Positions 12,609 through 20,068 of a DNA stretch of 64,000 nt are shown piece by piece. The stretch is from Candidatus Binatia bacterium (GTDB lineage: Bacteria; Desulfobacterota; Binatia; UBA12015), in the NCBI GenBank assembly GCA_036563615.1, contig DATCMB010000016.1, positions 186,001 through 250,000 on the forward strand, written 5' to 3'. Each line of letters begins with the position of its first letter. The stretch's first letter is position 1. Made by a program: the position numbers and the translations under genes. Under the pieces are notes generated by a model. That model was not told the origin of the DNA, searched no databases, and saw only the letters and a program-made list of their open reading frames with translations.

Positions 12609-13331
12609 GTGCCGCAGCCGGGCGAGGAGGTCGTGCGCGAGATCGCCGCGCGCTGTCGCGCGTCGGGCATCGATCTCGCGCAAACGCTGAACGGCGCCTG
12701 GTACGACGCCGCGGTGCCGCCGGAGTACCGTCTGCCGGACGTCGGCCGACCGGGTCCGCTCGCGCTGCTGCTCGCGAGCACGCGCGCGTTCTGGCGCCCC
12801 TTCGTCGCGGCGCTACGCGCCGAGCCGGCGCGCCTCGAGCACGAGCATCCGCTCGACCGCTGGGTGGAAGACGTCGTGCGCGGCGCGCTCGCCGGGGTGA
12901 ACGTCCGCCACGCGGTGCGCTTCGCGCACGATCCGCCGCCGCGCCGGGTCGCAATGCAGCGTCTCGCGCAGGTCTCGGGTCTCGCCTGGCTCGCGCCCGG
13001 CATGCTGTGCGTGCACCCGACCTACGGTCCGTGGATCGGGCTGCGCGCGGTGGTCGTGCTCGACCTCGAAGGACCGACCGGAGCGCCGCCCGCGATCACG
13101 CCGACCTGCGAGGACTGCGCGCACCGCTGCGCGCCGGCGCTCGAGCGCGCGCAGCGCCTCGCCGCCGAGGCGCCGCCGAACGATCCCGTGCCGCCGCTCT
13201 GGCGCGAGTGGCTCGCGGTGCGCGACGCGTGCCCCGTCGGGCGCGAGCACCGCTACCCCGAGGACATGGTGCGCTACGTCTATACAAAGAATCGCGACGT
13301 GCTGCGCGCCGCCGCGCGCGCCGCGGTCTGA
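12609..13331 (+). CDS. MMACHC/CblC-like protein (cobalamin-processing family)
   Basis: A 240-residue protein resembling the human cblC product MMACHC, a cobalamin reductase/dealkylase. Matching landmarks are HPLDRWVEDVV (about 80), GLAWLAPG followed by LCVHPTYGPWIGLRAVVVLD (about 125-150), and a closing WREWLAVRDACPVGREHRYPEDM region, each in the expected order. Unlike the human protein it has CEDCAHRC at about 160, a cysteine cluster like those in bacterial relatives and in epoxyqueuosine reductase QueG; QueG-like misassignment is the main alternative, but the QueG length and 4Fe-4S motifs are absent. The start is GTG 12609, since the open frame upstream overlaps helD antisense. A second cobalamin gene, cobQ, lies 11 kb away. 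Confidence 0.62.
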   Translation: MPQPGEEVVREIAARCRASGIDLAQTLNGAWYDAAVPPEYRLPDVGRPGPLALLLASTRAFWRPFVAALRAEPARLEHEHPLDRWVEDVVRGALAGVNVRHAVRFAHDPPPRRVAMQRLAQVSGLAWLAPGMLCVHPTYGPWIGLRAVVVLDLEGPTGAPPAITPTCEDCAHRCAPALERAQRLAAEAPPNDPVPPLWREWLAVRDACPVGREHRYPEDMVRYVYTKNRDVLRAAARAAV

Positions 13332-13709
13332 CCAGCGGGCGTCGCCCGAGAGCGACGTGGTCGTCCGGAGACTGCGCGCGCCGCGCGGCCGTCTGCCGAC
13401 GCCGGTCGAGCAGCGCGCCGCGGCCTTCTCGGCGCGCGGCGCAGCGGGTCCGGGGCGCGCACGATCCGCTCGCCCCGTGCGCGCCGCCGCGTGTTCGACG
13501 CCGGGTTGCGTCCGTTCGCACCCCAACTCGAACCGTTCGCCCGTGGCGACGCGGGCGCCGCCGATGTCGCGATTGACACCTTCTCCGCGCCCGACGTAGG
13601 TGGAGGCGTTCGCTCGCGCGCATGCGCTTCTCGACCGGTGCAACCAGGCGAGCGGGCGTCCTCGCTCACCGCTCGTCCGGTTGAGCCAATTCTCCGGAGG
13701 GTTCCAAAC
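13332..13709. other. 378-bp intergenic region upstream of the propeller gene
   Basis: No gene recognised. The first bases hold a small hairpin (CGTCGC at 13340-13345 pairing with GCGACG at 13352-13357) that could end the MMACHC-like transcript. A perfect TTGACA lies at 13573-13578, but the region 17 bases on is a poor -10, so a promoter there is only a candidate. The 3' end carries the CCGGAGGG ribosome site for the GTG at 13710. Confidence 0.4.
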
Positions 13710-15809
13710 GTGCTTCTACGCGTTTCAGCCATCGCTCTGGCGGCGGTGCTCGCCGCCGTGACATCCGCCGCCGCGCAGTCCGGGCTGCAGATCACGCCCG
13801 ACGGCGCCCGCACGCTGATCAGCAAGGACGTCGGCGGCGAGCGCTGGTCGATCGTCCGTTCCGCCGAGACCGTCTCGGGCAACGTCTACTACCCCGACGG
13901 CGAGGACCCGAGCTTCGTCTGGTGCGAGCAGCTCGCCGAGTCCGACGGCGAGCTCTCGTTCGCGTGCTCCGGCGCCGAGCGCTGCACCGCCTCGCCGTGC
14001 ACGCCCGACCAGTGGACGGAGATCGGCCAGGTGACGCTGCCCGAGTCGTTCTTCGAGCCCGAGGAGGGCGGCGACGAGGGCGAGGCGAGCGGCGCGCTCG
14101 CGCTGCGCGCGGTCGCCGCACCGCAGCAGGAGCAGCCGGGCTCGGGCGTGCAGATCACGCCCGACGGCGACAGCACGCTCGTCAACAAGGACCTCGAGGA
14201 CGAGCGCTGGTCGATCGCCCGCTTCGACGACGGCGTGGTGACCGGCATCGTCTACCGCGGCGAGGGCCTCGAGCCGAGCTTCGTGTTCTGCGTGGAGACC
14301 GGCCGCAGCGGCGACGACATCGAGCTCGAGTGCGCGGGCGCGGACTCGTGCCGCCAGGGCCCGTGCACGCCCGAGCAGTGGACCGACCTCGGCGAGGTGA
14401 GCGTCCCCGAGTCGTTCTTCCTGCCGCCCGCGCCGCGCGAGATCACGCCCGAGAACGCGGCCCAGCTCGAGCTCGCGTGGGACTTCCCGACCGGCGGCGG
14501 CGTCACCGCCGGACCCGTCGTGACCGACGAGTTCGTCTACGTCGGCGCGTGGGACGCGAACCTCTACGCCCTCGACCCGCAGACCGGCGAGCTCAAGTGG
14601 TCGTTCGCGACCGCCGCCGGCGGCTTCGGCATCCAGGCCGGCGTGACGCTCGTCCCCGGCAGCGAGGACATCCTGATCGGCGACTCGCGCTCGAACGTGT
14701 ACCGCCTGAACGGACGCACCGGCGACGTCGTCTGGCAGGTGCAGGTCGGCGATCCGACGGTGGACCACATCTGGTCCGCGGTGACGGTGGCCGACGGCCG
14801 CATCTTCGTCGGCATCGCGTCGCACACCGACAACCCCTGCACCAACGGTCGCACCGCGGCGCTCGACCTCGAGACCGGCGACCTGCTCTGGGAGCGCCAG
14901 AACGTTCCCGAGCGCGTCTGCCGCACCGACACCTCGATCACCTGCGAGGACTCGTCGGACTGCCCGGAGAACGGCGAGTGCGTCGAGGGCCGCGGCGCCG
15001 GCGTCACGGCGCAGCCGGCGGTGAGCGAGGACGGCCGCTGGGTCTACGTCAACAGCGTCGGCTGCTACACCTTCCCGTCGATCGGCGACTCCGACTCGAT
15101 CATGAAGCTCGACGCCGCGACCGGCGCGACCGAGTGGATCAACCGCGTGCAGCCGCCCGAGCAGTTCGGCTACTGCGCGCAGGACACGGCGATCGACTGC
15201 GGCACCGACGCGATGTGCAACGGCAAGGGTCCGTGCCAGACGAAGGGCGCGTACCACGACTTCGGTTTCCTGAACGGTCCGCTGCTGCTCGACGTGCCGG
15301 ACTCGCGCGGTCGGCTGCGCAAGCTGCTGGTCTCCGGCAGCAAGGACGGCACGCTGTACGCCTTCGAGGAGGCGACCGGCGAGATCGCCTGGACCAACGA
15401 GGTGCTGCCGACGCCGGTGTCGCCGGGCTTCGCGGGCTTCGGTCTGTTCAACGGCGCGATCGCCTACGAGAACGGCCGGATCTACGCGGCGCTCTTCGAG
15501 ATGATCCCGCGCGCGAACCCGGCGCCGCCGCACCTGATGGCGTTCGACGTCCGCGACGGCAAGACGCTGTGGACCTCGGAGATCGGGCGCGCGTACGCGC
15601 ACGTCGGCGTGAAGAACGACGTGCTCTTCACCGGCACCAACGACGTCCCGGACTTCTACGTCTACAACGCCGCGACCGGCGAGCGCCTGAAGACCCTCCA
15701 GCTCCCCGAGCCGACCTCGTCGCGCGCGGCGATCAAGGGCGACAGAGTCTACGTCGGCTACGGCATCGTCAGCCCGAACGGCGGGGTGCGCGCCTACCGG
15801 CTGCCGTAA
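13710..15809 (+). CDS. Secreted PQQ-type beta-propeller protein with duplicated N-terminal Cys-rich domain
   Basis: A 699-residue exported protein. GTG 13710 is chosen because GGAGGG lies seven bases upstream and a clean signal peptide follows (LLRVSAIALAAVLAAVTSAAAQ). Residues about 22-118 and 145-240 are two copies of one domain: each begins SG(L/V)QITPDG and contains ERWSI, EPSFV-C, CTP(D/E)QWT and PESFF. From about 242 a PQQ-enzyme-like propeller follows (WDFPTGGGVTAGP, VYVGAWDANLYALDPQTGELKW and later AFEEATGEIAW). Two small Cys-rich inserts interrupt it, near 405-430 and 488-512 (C-x6-C-x5-C-x4-C type). No dehydrogenase catalytic set was recognised, so it may be a binding or scaffold protein rather than a quinoprotein enzyme. 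Acts in the periplasm or outside. Confidence 0.85.
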   Translation: MLLRVSAIALAAVLAAVTSAAAQSGLQITPDGARTLISKDVGGERWSIVRSAETVSGNVYYPDGEDPSFVWCEQLAESDGELSFACSGAERCTASPCTPDQWTEIGQVTLPESFFEPEEGGDEGEASGALALRAVAAPQQEQPGSGVQITPDGDSTLVNKDLEDERWSIARFDDGVVTGIVYRGEGLEPSFVFCVETGRSGDDIELECAGADSCRQGPCTPEQWTDLGEVSVPESFFLPPAPREITPENAAQLELAWDFPTGGGVTAGPVVTDEFVYVGAWDANLYALDPQTGELKWSFATAAGGFGIQAGVTLVPGSEDILIGDSRSNVYRLNGRTGDVVWQVQVGDPTVDHIWSAVTVADGRIFVGIASHTDNPCTNGRTAALDLETGDLLWERQNVPERVCRTDTSITCEDSSDCPENGECVEGRGAGVTAQPAVSEDGRWVYVNSVGCYTFPSIGDSDSIMKLDAATGATEWINRVQPPEQFGYCAQDTAIDCGTDAMCNGKGPCQTKGAYHDFGFLNGPLLLDVPDSRGRLRKLLVSGSKDGTLYAFEEATGEIAWTNEVLPTPVSPGFAGFGLFNGAIAYENGRIYAALFEMIPRANPAPPHLMAFDVRDGKTLWTSEIGRAYAHVGVKNDVLFTGTNDVPDFYVYNAATGERLKTLQLPEPTSSRAAIKGDRVYVGYGIVSPNGGVRAYRLP

Positions 15810-15849
15810 ACGGCTGGTGACGGCCGTGTAGCGGGAGTATGGTCGCGCG

Positions 15850-17469
15850 ATGACGAGCTGCAGCGTCTGTGGAGGAGAGCGGTCCGTCGAGGTCGTGCGC
15901 GTCGCCTGGCCGGTGCGCCTGGCGCTGTTCGCGCTGACCTTCGCTCTCGTCGCCTTCGGCGTGGCGCCGCGGATGGTGCCGATGCTCGAGGGCGTGCGCC
16001 ACGGCTTCTCGCCGGCGGTGCCGGCGGCGCTGCTCGCGCTCGTCGTCGCGCTCGCCGCCTTCGTCGCGGGCTTCCTGCGGCTACGCCGTCCGGTGTGTCG
16101 CCGCTGCGGCGCGACCGAGCCGAATTGGCTCTTGACGCCGGTCGCGTCGCGCGGCGCCGCCGCGCCGGCGGCGCCGGCAGGCGAGCCGGCGCTGGCGGAC
16201 AGCGGGCGACGCAGCTTCCTCGCCACGGCCGGCGCGGTCGGCGCGAGCGGTGTCGCGACCGCGGTCGCCGGCGGCGCCGGCGTGCTGTTCACCAACGGAC
16301 GCTGGCGACCGGTCGCGCGCGACATCTTCCTCGCCGACGTCGAGAAGACGGCGCCCGTGCAGCGTCCCGAGTGGGCCGGCTCGCGCGTCAAGAGCTACCG
16401 GCGCCTCGGACGCACGAACGCGATGGTGTCCGACATCTCGCTCGGCTCGGGCCAGATCAAGGACAAGGAGGTCGCGGTGCGCGCGATCGAGCGCGGCGTC
16501 AATTACTTCGACACCGCACCCGACTACTCGCACCACACCTCGGAGCTCATCCTCGGTGAGGCGATCCGCGAGACCGGCGGTCGCGACAAGATGTTCCTCG
16601 CGACCAAGTTCTGCACCGCGGAAGGACACCTGCCCGACGACACGCCGGTGCCGGAGATCATCCGCGCGGTCGAGGGCAGCCTGAAGCGGCTGCAGACCGA
16701 CTACGTCGACCTGATCCACATCCACTCGTGCGACCGCGTCGAGCGGCTGCTCGCGCCGAACTTCCACGAGGCCTTCGATCGCCTGAAGGAGCAGGGCAAG
16801 GCGCGCTTCCTCGGCGTCTCGACCCACACGCCGCGCCTCGAGGAGGTCGCGCGCGCGGCGATCGACTCGAACCGCTTCGACGTCATGATGCTCGCCTACC
16901 ACCACGGCCTCTGGCCGCAGATCGGCGAGATCATCGACGAGGCGCACGCCAAGGACATCGGCGTCGTCGCGATGAAGACGCTCAAGGGCGCGAAGGCGGC
17001 GAACATCCCCGGCATGAAGGAGGACGCGGTCGCGTACTCGCAGGCCGCCTTCCGCTGGGTGCTGTCGAACCCATCGGTGTCGTGTCTCGTGGTGTCGTTC
17101 TCGAAGCTCGAGCACTGCGACGAGTACCTCTACGCGTCCGGCACGCAGCTCACCGACCGCGACCAGGCGCTGCTCGAGCGCTACGACCGCCTCGCGAGCG
17201 CCGACTACTGCCGGCCGCACTGCGGTCTCTGTCTCGGCTCGTGCCCGAACGGCCTGCCGATCGACACCGTGCTCCGCTACGACATGTACTACGCGGACTA
17301 TGGCCGCACCGAGATCGCGCGCGAGAAGTACGCGAAGCTCGTGCGCGCCGGGCTCGACGCCGGGCGCTGCCTCACCTGCCCCGCGCCCTGCTCCGGCGCG
17401 TGTCCGTGGGAGCTGCCGATCCGCGCCAAGATGGTGCGCGCGCACGAGCGGCTGACGATCGAGGTCTGA
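15850..17469 (+). CDS. Membrane-anchored aldo/keto reductase with C-terminal ferredoxin-like cysteines
   Basis: A 539-residue fusion. It starts with a CxxC pair (CSVCGG), two membrane helices at about 20-42 and 56-79, and a second CxxC (CRRCG) at 83, suggesting a split zinc ribbon. Residues 120-146 (RRSFLATAG then a hydrophobic run) look like a Tat-type signal, here internal. The AKR barrel runs from about 175 to 440 with the usual tetrad: Asp and Tyr in NYFDTAPDYS, Lys in FLATKF, His in LIHIHS. The tail has CRPHCGLCLGSCP near 454-466 and CLTCPAPCSGACPW near 505-518, as in 4Fe-4S AKR relatives. It sits 40 bp after the propeller gene, suggesting a shared envelope redox task. Confidence 0.85.
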   Translation: MTSCSVCGGERSVEVVRVAWPVRLALFALTFALVAFGVAPRMVPMLEGVRHGFSPAVPAALLALVVALAAFVAGFLRLRRPVCRRCGATEPNWLLTPVASRGAAAPAAPAGEPALADSGRRSFLATAGAVGASGVATAVAGGAGVLFTNGRWRPVARDIFLADVEKTAPVQRPEWAGSRVKSYRRLGRTNAMVSDISLGSGQIKDKEVAVRAIERGVNYFDTAPDYSHHTSELILGEAIRETGGRDKMFLATKFCTAEGHLPDDTPVPEIIRAVEGSLKRLQTDYVDLIHIHSCDRVERLLAPNFHEAFDRLKEQGKARFLGVSTHTPRLEEVARAAIDSNRFDVMMLAYHHGLWPQIGEIIDEAHAKDIGVVAMKTLKGAKAANIPGMKEDAVAYSQAAFRWVLSNPSVSCLVVSFSKLEHCDEYLYASGTQLTDRDQALLERYDRLASADYCRPHCGLCLGSCPNGLPIDTVLRYDMYYADYGRTEIAREKYAKLVRAGLDAGRCLTCPAPCSGACPWELPIRAKMVRAHERLTIEV

Positions 17470-17563
17470 GCGAGGCTCGGGGCGGCGGGCCACGGCGATC
17501 GCGTCGGGGCCGGCAGCGCCCGAGGTCCGGGTGGGCGGGGGCACGACCGTGGGATCCCCGCCT

Positions 17564-17592
17564 TTGAATCCTGCTTCAGCAGGACTTATCCT
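17564..17592 (+). promoter_or_regulatory. Candidate sigma-70-type promoter for a leaderless rnk transcript, with palindrome in the spacer
   Basis: TTGAAT (17564-17569) and TATCCT (17587-17592) are separated by exactly 17 bases. The ATG of rnk begins at 17602, only 10 bases after the -10 box, which would make the message leaderless; consistent with this, no Shine-Dalgarno is visible. The palindrome TCCTGC-TTCA-GCAGGA (17569-17584) fills the spacer and could be an operator. Confidence 0.5.
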
Positions 17593-17601
17593 CCCTTCAT
17601 C

Positions 17602-18018
17602 ATGAGCACCGAGCGACACATCATGGTGACCGAGCCGGATCTCCTCCGGCTGAGCCGGCTCATTGCGGGCCAGGCGAACGGCCGCAACGTCCGCGAGTGC
17701 GACGAGCTCGAGACCGAGCTCAGTCGCGCCGATGTCGTCGCTCCGACCGAGATCCCGCCCGACGTCGTGACGATGAACTCGCGCGCGCGCTTCGTCGACG
17801 AGGACACGGGCGAGGAGATGGAGCTCACGCTGGTCTACCCGCGCGACGCCGATCTGTCGCGCGGGCGCGTCTCGGTGCTCGCGCCGGTGGGTGCGGCGCT
17901 GCTCGGGCTCTCCGTCGGCCAGTCGATCGAGTGGCCGCTGCCGCGCGGTGGTACGCGACGGCTGCGCGTGTCGGCGGTCGTCTACCAGCCGGAAGCGGCC
18001 GGCGACTACCACCTCTAG
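17602..18018 (+). CDS. rnk: Rnk-like regulator (GreA/GreB C-terminal domain)
   Basis: A 138-residue protein of the Rnk family, RNA polymerase secondary-channel proteins related to GreA/GreB. The N-terminal about 45 residues are helical (EPDLLRLSRLI). The GreA-C-like FKBP domain follows: VVTMNSRARFVDEDTGEEMELTLVYP is split by the family's typical GE motif, then VSVLAPVGAALLGLSVGQSIEWPLPRG. The short N-terminal coil, rather than a full Gre hairpin, separates it from GreA. The start at 17602 lacks a ribosome site but follows a good promoter. The downstream actin-fold gene begins 18 bases after its stop, so both are probably one transcript. Confidence 0.9.
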   Translation: MSTERHIMVTEPDLLRLSRLIAGQANGRNVRECDELETELSRADVVAPTEIPPDVVTMNSRARFVDEDTGEEMELTLVYPRDADLSRGRVSVLAPVGAALLGLSVGQSIEWPLPRGGTRRLRVSAVVYQPEAAGDYHL

Positions 18019-18036
18019 TCGAGCGGGCGAGATGAC

Positions 18037-18930
18037 GTGATCTCGCCCTACGTCGCCCTCGATCTCGGCTGCCACACGGCGCGCGCCTGCGCGCTCAGCG
18101 ACGAGCGGGTGGTCGCCTGCCGCGTGCACCGTCCGGGCGACGAGCGCTGCCCGCTGCTGGCCGGCGTCGTGGTCGACGTGCCGGCGGCGGGCGAGCTGGT
18201 CGCCGACGTCCTGCACCGCGTCCGTCGCTTCACGCTCGGCGGCTGGCGCGCGGTGGTGTGCGCGCCGAGCGACGCGAGCGACGCCGAGCGCTGCGCGCTG
18301 CTCGCCGCGCTGGAGCGCGCCGGCGCGCACCCGGTCGCCGTCCTGCCCGAGCCGCTCGCGGCGGCCGTCGGCGCCGGGCTCGAGCCCGAGCGCTGGGCGC
18401 AGCTCGTGGTCGACGTCGGGCACGGCGTCACCGACGTCGGCGTGCTGCGATCAGCGGAGCTGATCGCGTCCTATGCGATGCGCTTTGCGTGTGGCGCCGT
18501 TCAGGACGCGGTGCGCGACGCCGTCGCCGACCGCGTCGGGCTGCGGATCCACGCCGCCGACGCCGAGGCGCTGTGCAAGCGGCTCGCGGAGCTGCGCGCG
18601 GCGGGAAATCGACCGGTCCGGGTGACGCAAGGTCGTGACGAGACCGTCGCTGCCGGGACGATCGTCGCGGCCGCCGACGAGGCGATCGAAACCATCGCGC
18701 GCTTCGTCGGCCGCTCGGTGCGCGACCTGCCGCACGAGGTCGCCTGCGAGGTGATCGAGAGCGGCATCACGCTGACCGGCGGCGGCGCCTGCCTCGACGG
18801 CCTCGGGGAGCGCGTCGCCGCGGCGACCGGCATCGCGGTGCGCGTCGTGCCGCAGCCGCAGTCGGCGGTGATTTTCGGCGCGCGCACCCTCGCCCGCGGG
18901 CTGCGCGAGGTGGGCTGGTCGGAGCTCTGA
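18037..18930 (+). CDS. MreB-like actin-fold ATPase, divergent
   Basis: A 297-residue member of the actin/HSP70/MreB superfamily. Visible nucleotide motifs are phosphate-1 ALDLGCHTARA (residues 7-17), the LPEPLAAAVGAG segment that in MreB precedes phosphate-2, phosphate-2 itself as VVDVGHGVTDVGV, and the adenosine motif ITLTGGGACLDGL. It is shorter than MreB (about 335-350), its phosphate-2 has His where MreB has Gly, and the SYRIGG-like stretch is altered, so filament formation is doubtful. There is no mreC or mreD nearby. GTG 18037 is the start (18 bases after rnk). It might be a pilus-type or chaperone-type ATPase; PilM-like function is an alternative. Role unknown. Confidence 0.72.
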   Translation: MISPYVALDLGCHTARACALSDERVVACRVHRPGDERCPLLAGVVVDVPAAGELVADVLHRVRRFTLGGWRAVVCAPSDASDAERCALLAALERAGAHPVAVLPEPLAAAVGAGLEPERWAQLVVDVGHGVTDVGVLRSAELIASYAMRFACGAVQDAVRDAVADRVGLRIHAADAEALCKRLAELRAAGNRPVRVTQGRDETVAAGTIVAAADEAIETIARFVGRSVRDLPHEVACEVIESGITLTGGGACLDGLGERVAAATGIAVRVVPQPQSAVIFGARTLARGLREVGWSEL

Positions 18931-18971
18931 GCGTCCCGCCCTGCTCTCGACAGTCCGTTCCAAATTGGGAT

Positions 18972-19352
18972 ATGAGGCGCGCCATGCGCAAAAACTGGAC
19001 GCTGCCCAAGGTCGGAGCTGCGGTCGCCGCGACGTGGCTCGGTGTGGTGCTGGCGGGTGGGGCACATGCGGAGAAGGACCTCACGCAGAGCCCCGAGTGG
19101 CCAGCGCCGTACATCTACACCGTGCCGTACTGCGTGGTCGCGATCCACAAGGATCCGAACTTCATCAACCTGATGGATCCGAATCGGGAGATCTCCGAAG
19201 CGGCGCTCGCCTTCGCCTACAAGGAGCCCCCGCCGGTGAAGGTCGGCGACCTCGTGACCATCACGCCGGCGACCAAGACGAAGTCCGGGCAGCCCGAGTT
19301 CGCGGTCTTCAAGGCGCAGGACCCGAGCTGCAAGAAGTTCATCGGCGAGTGA
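18972..19352 (+). CDS. Small secreted protein, unknown function
   Basis: A 126-residue exported protein. The N-terminus has a basic start (MRRAMRKNW), a hydrophobic core (VGAAVAATWLGVVLAGG) and an AHA-like cleavage site around residue 32. The mature part is about 95 residues with two cysteines (VPYCVVA and DPSCKKF) that could form one disulfide. It carries PNFINLMDPNREISE and a small beta-rich C-terminus. A second possible start lies four codons in (18984). I recognise no family. It follows the MreB-like gene by 41 bp on the same strand. Confidence 0.72.
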   Translation: MRRAMRKNWTLPKVGAAVAATWLGVVLAGGAHAEKDLTQSPEWPAPYIYTVPYCVVAIHKDPNFINLMDPNREISEAALAFAYKEPPPVKVGDLVTITPATKTKSGQPEFAVFKAQDPSCKKFIGE

Positions 19353-19404
19353 CCGACGCGTGAGGTGGCGGCGCGCGACGCGCACCTCGCGCGTCGTGCC
19401 GCCG

Positions 19405-19951
19405 TCGTCGGTGCCAGGCGGGAGCCCGAGCACCCAGCCGCTGCCGCCGGGATCGATGCACCAGCCGCCGGCGGCGTGCGTCCCGCCGTCGACGTGCAGC
19501 GTGACCCCGGTCACGTAGCTCGCGAGGTCTGACGCCAGGAACACGGCGGGCCGGCGCCCCCGGCCGGCTCCGCGGCCACCCGAGCGGCACACCACGTACG
19601 CGTGCCGCGCGTGGGCCGTTTCGGACCCCATCGCCCGCAGGCCCTCGGTGAGGCAGACGTCGGGCGCGATGGCGTTCACCCGCACGCGGTGCGCGCGAGC
19701 TCGAGCGTCATCGAGCGGGTGAAGCCCGCCTGGGCAACCTGGTCCAGATCGCGGACGTCGGTTGTCATCGCTACAGCCTCGAGCCCGCTTCCTGGATCCT
19801 CGCGCCGTCTCCTCGCTGCGTTCGAGCGAAGCTCCGCGACCACCACGCGCACGCCCTGCTCGGCGAACGGCGGGGCGATCCCCTTGCCAATCCCAGCGTC
19901 CCCACCGGCGACCAGCGCGCGCCCCGCAAGGAGCGCAGCCTGGTTTCGCAT
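19405..19951 (-). pseudogene. Decayed short-chain dehydrogenase (SDR)
   Basis: Fragments of one SDR lie in two frames of the minus strand. From ATG 19951 I read ALVAGGDAGIGKGIA (an altered cofactor loop), then VVVAELRSN and VAMTTDVRDLDQVAQ, which jumps straight to GFTRSMTLELAR. The segment that should contain NNAG and the catalytic Ser and YxxxK is missing, an internal deletion of about 100 residues. Just after ELARTACG the frame shifts, and the family's RVNAIAPD, LASDLASYVTG and LHVDGGTHAAGGW continue in another frame down to about 19405. No stop is found at the expected end. It cannot make an active enzyme. Exact borders are approximate. Confidence 0.75.
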
Positions 19952-20068
19952 GGCCGTAGTCTTGCGCTGGAGCCTTCGTCGCGGCAAGGAAACGCGACAG
20001 GCGGGGCTCGTGCGTCACCGGGCGCGGTGCGCCCGGGCACGGCAGCCGCCATCTTCAGGAGATCCTCG

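Noticed and set aside
18037..18930. Calling this gene mreB.
   Set aside because: It is shorter, lacks a normal phosphate-2 glycine, and has no mreC/mreD nearby, so I kept the family-level name.
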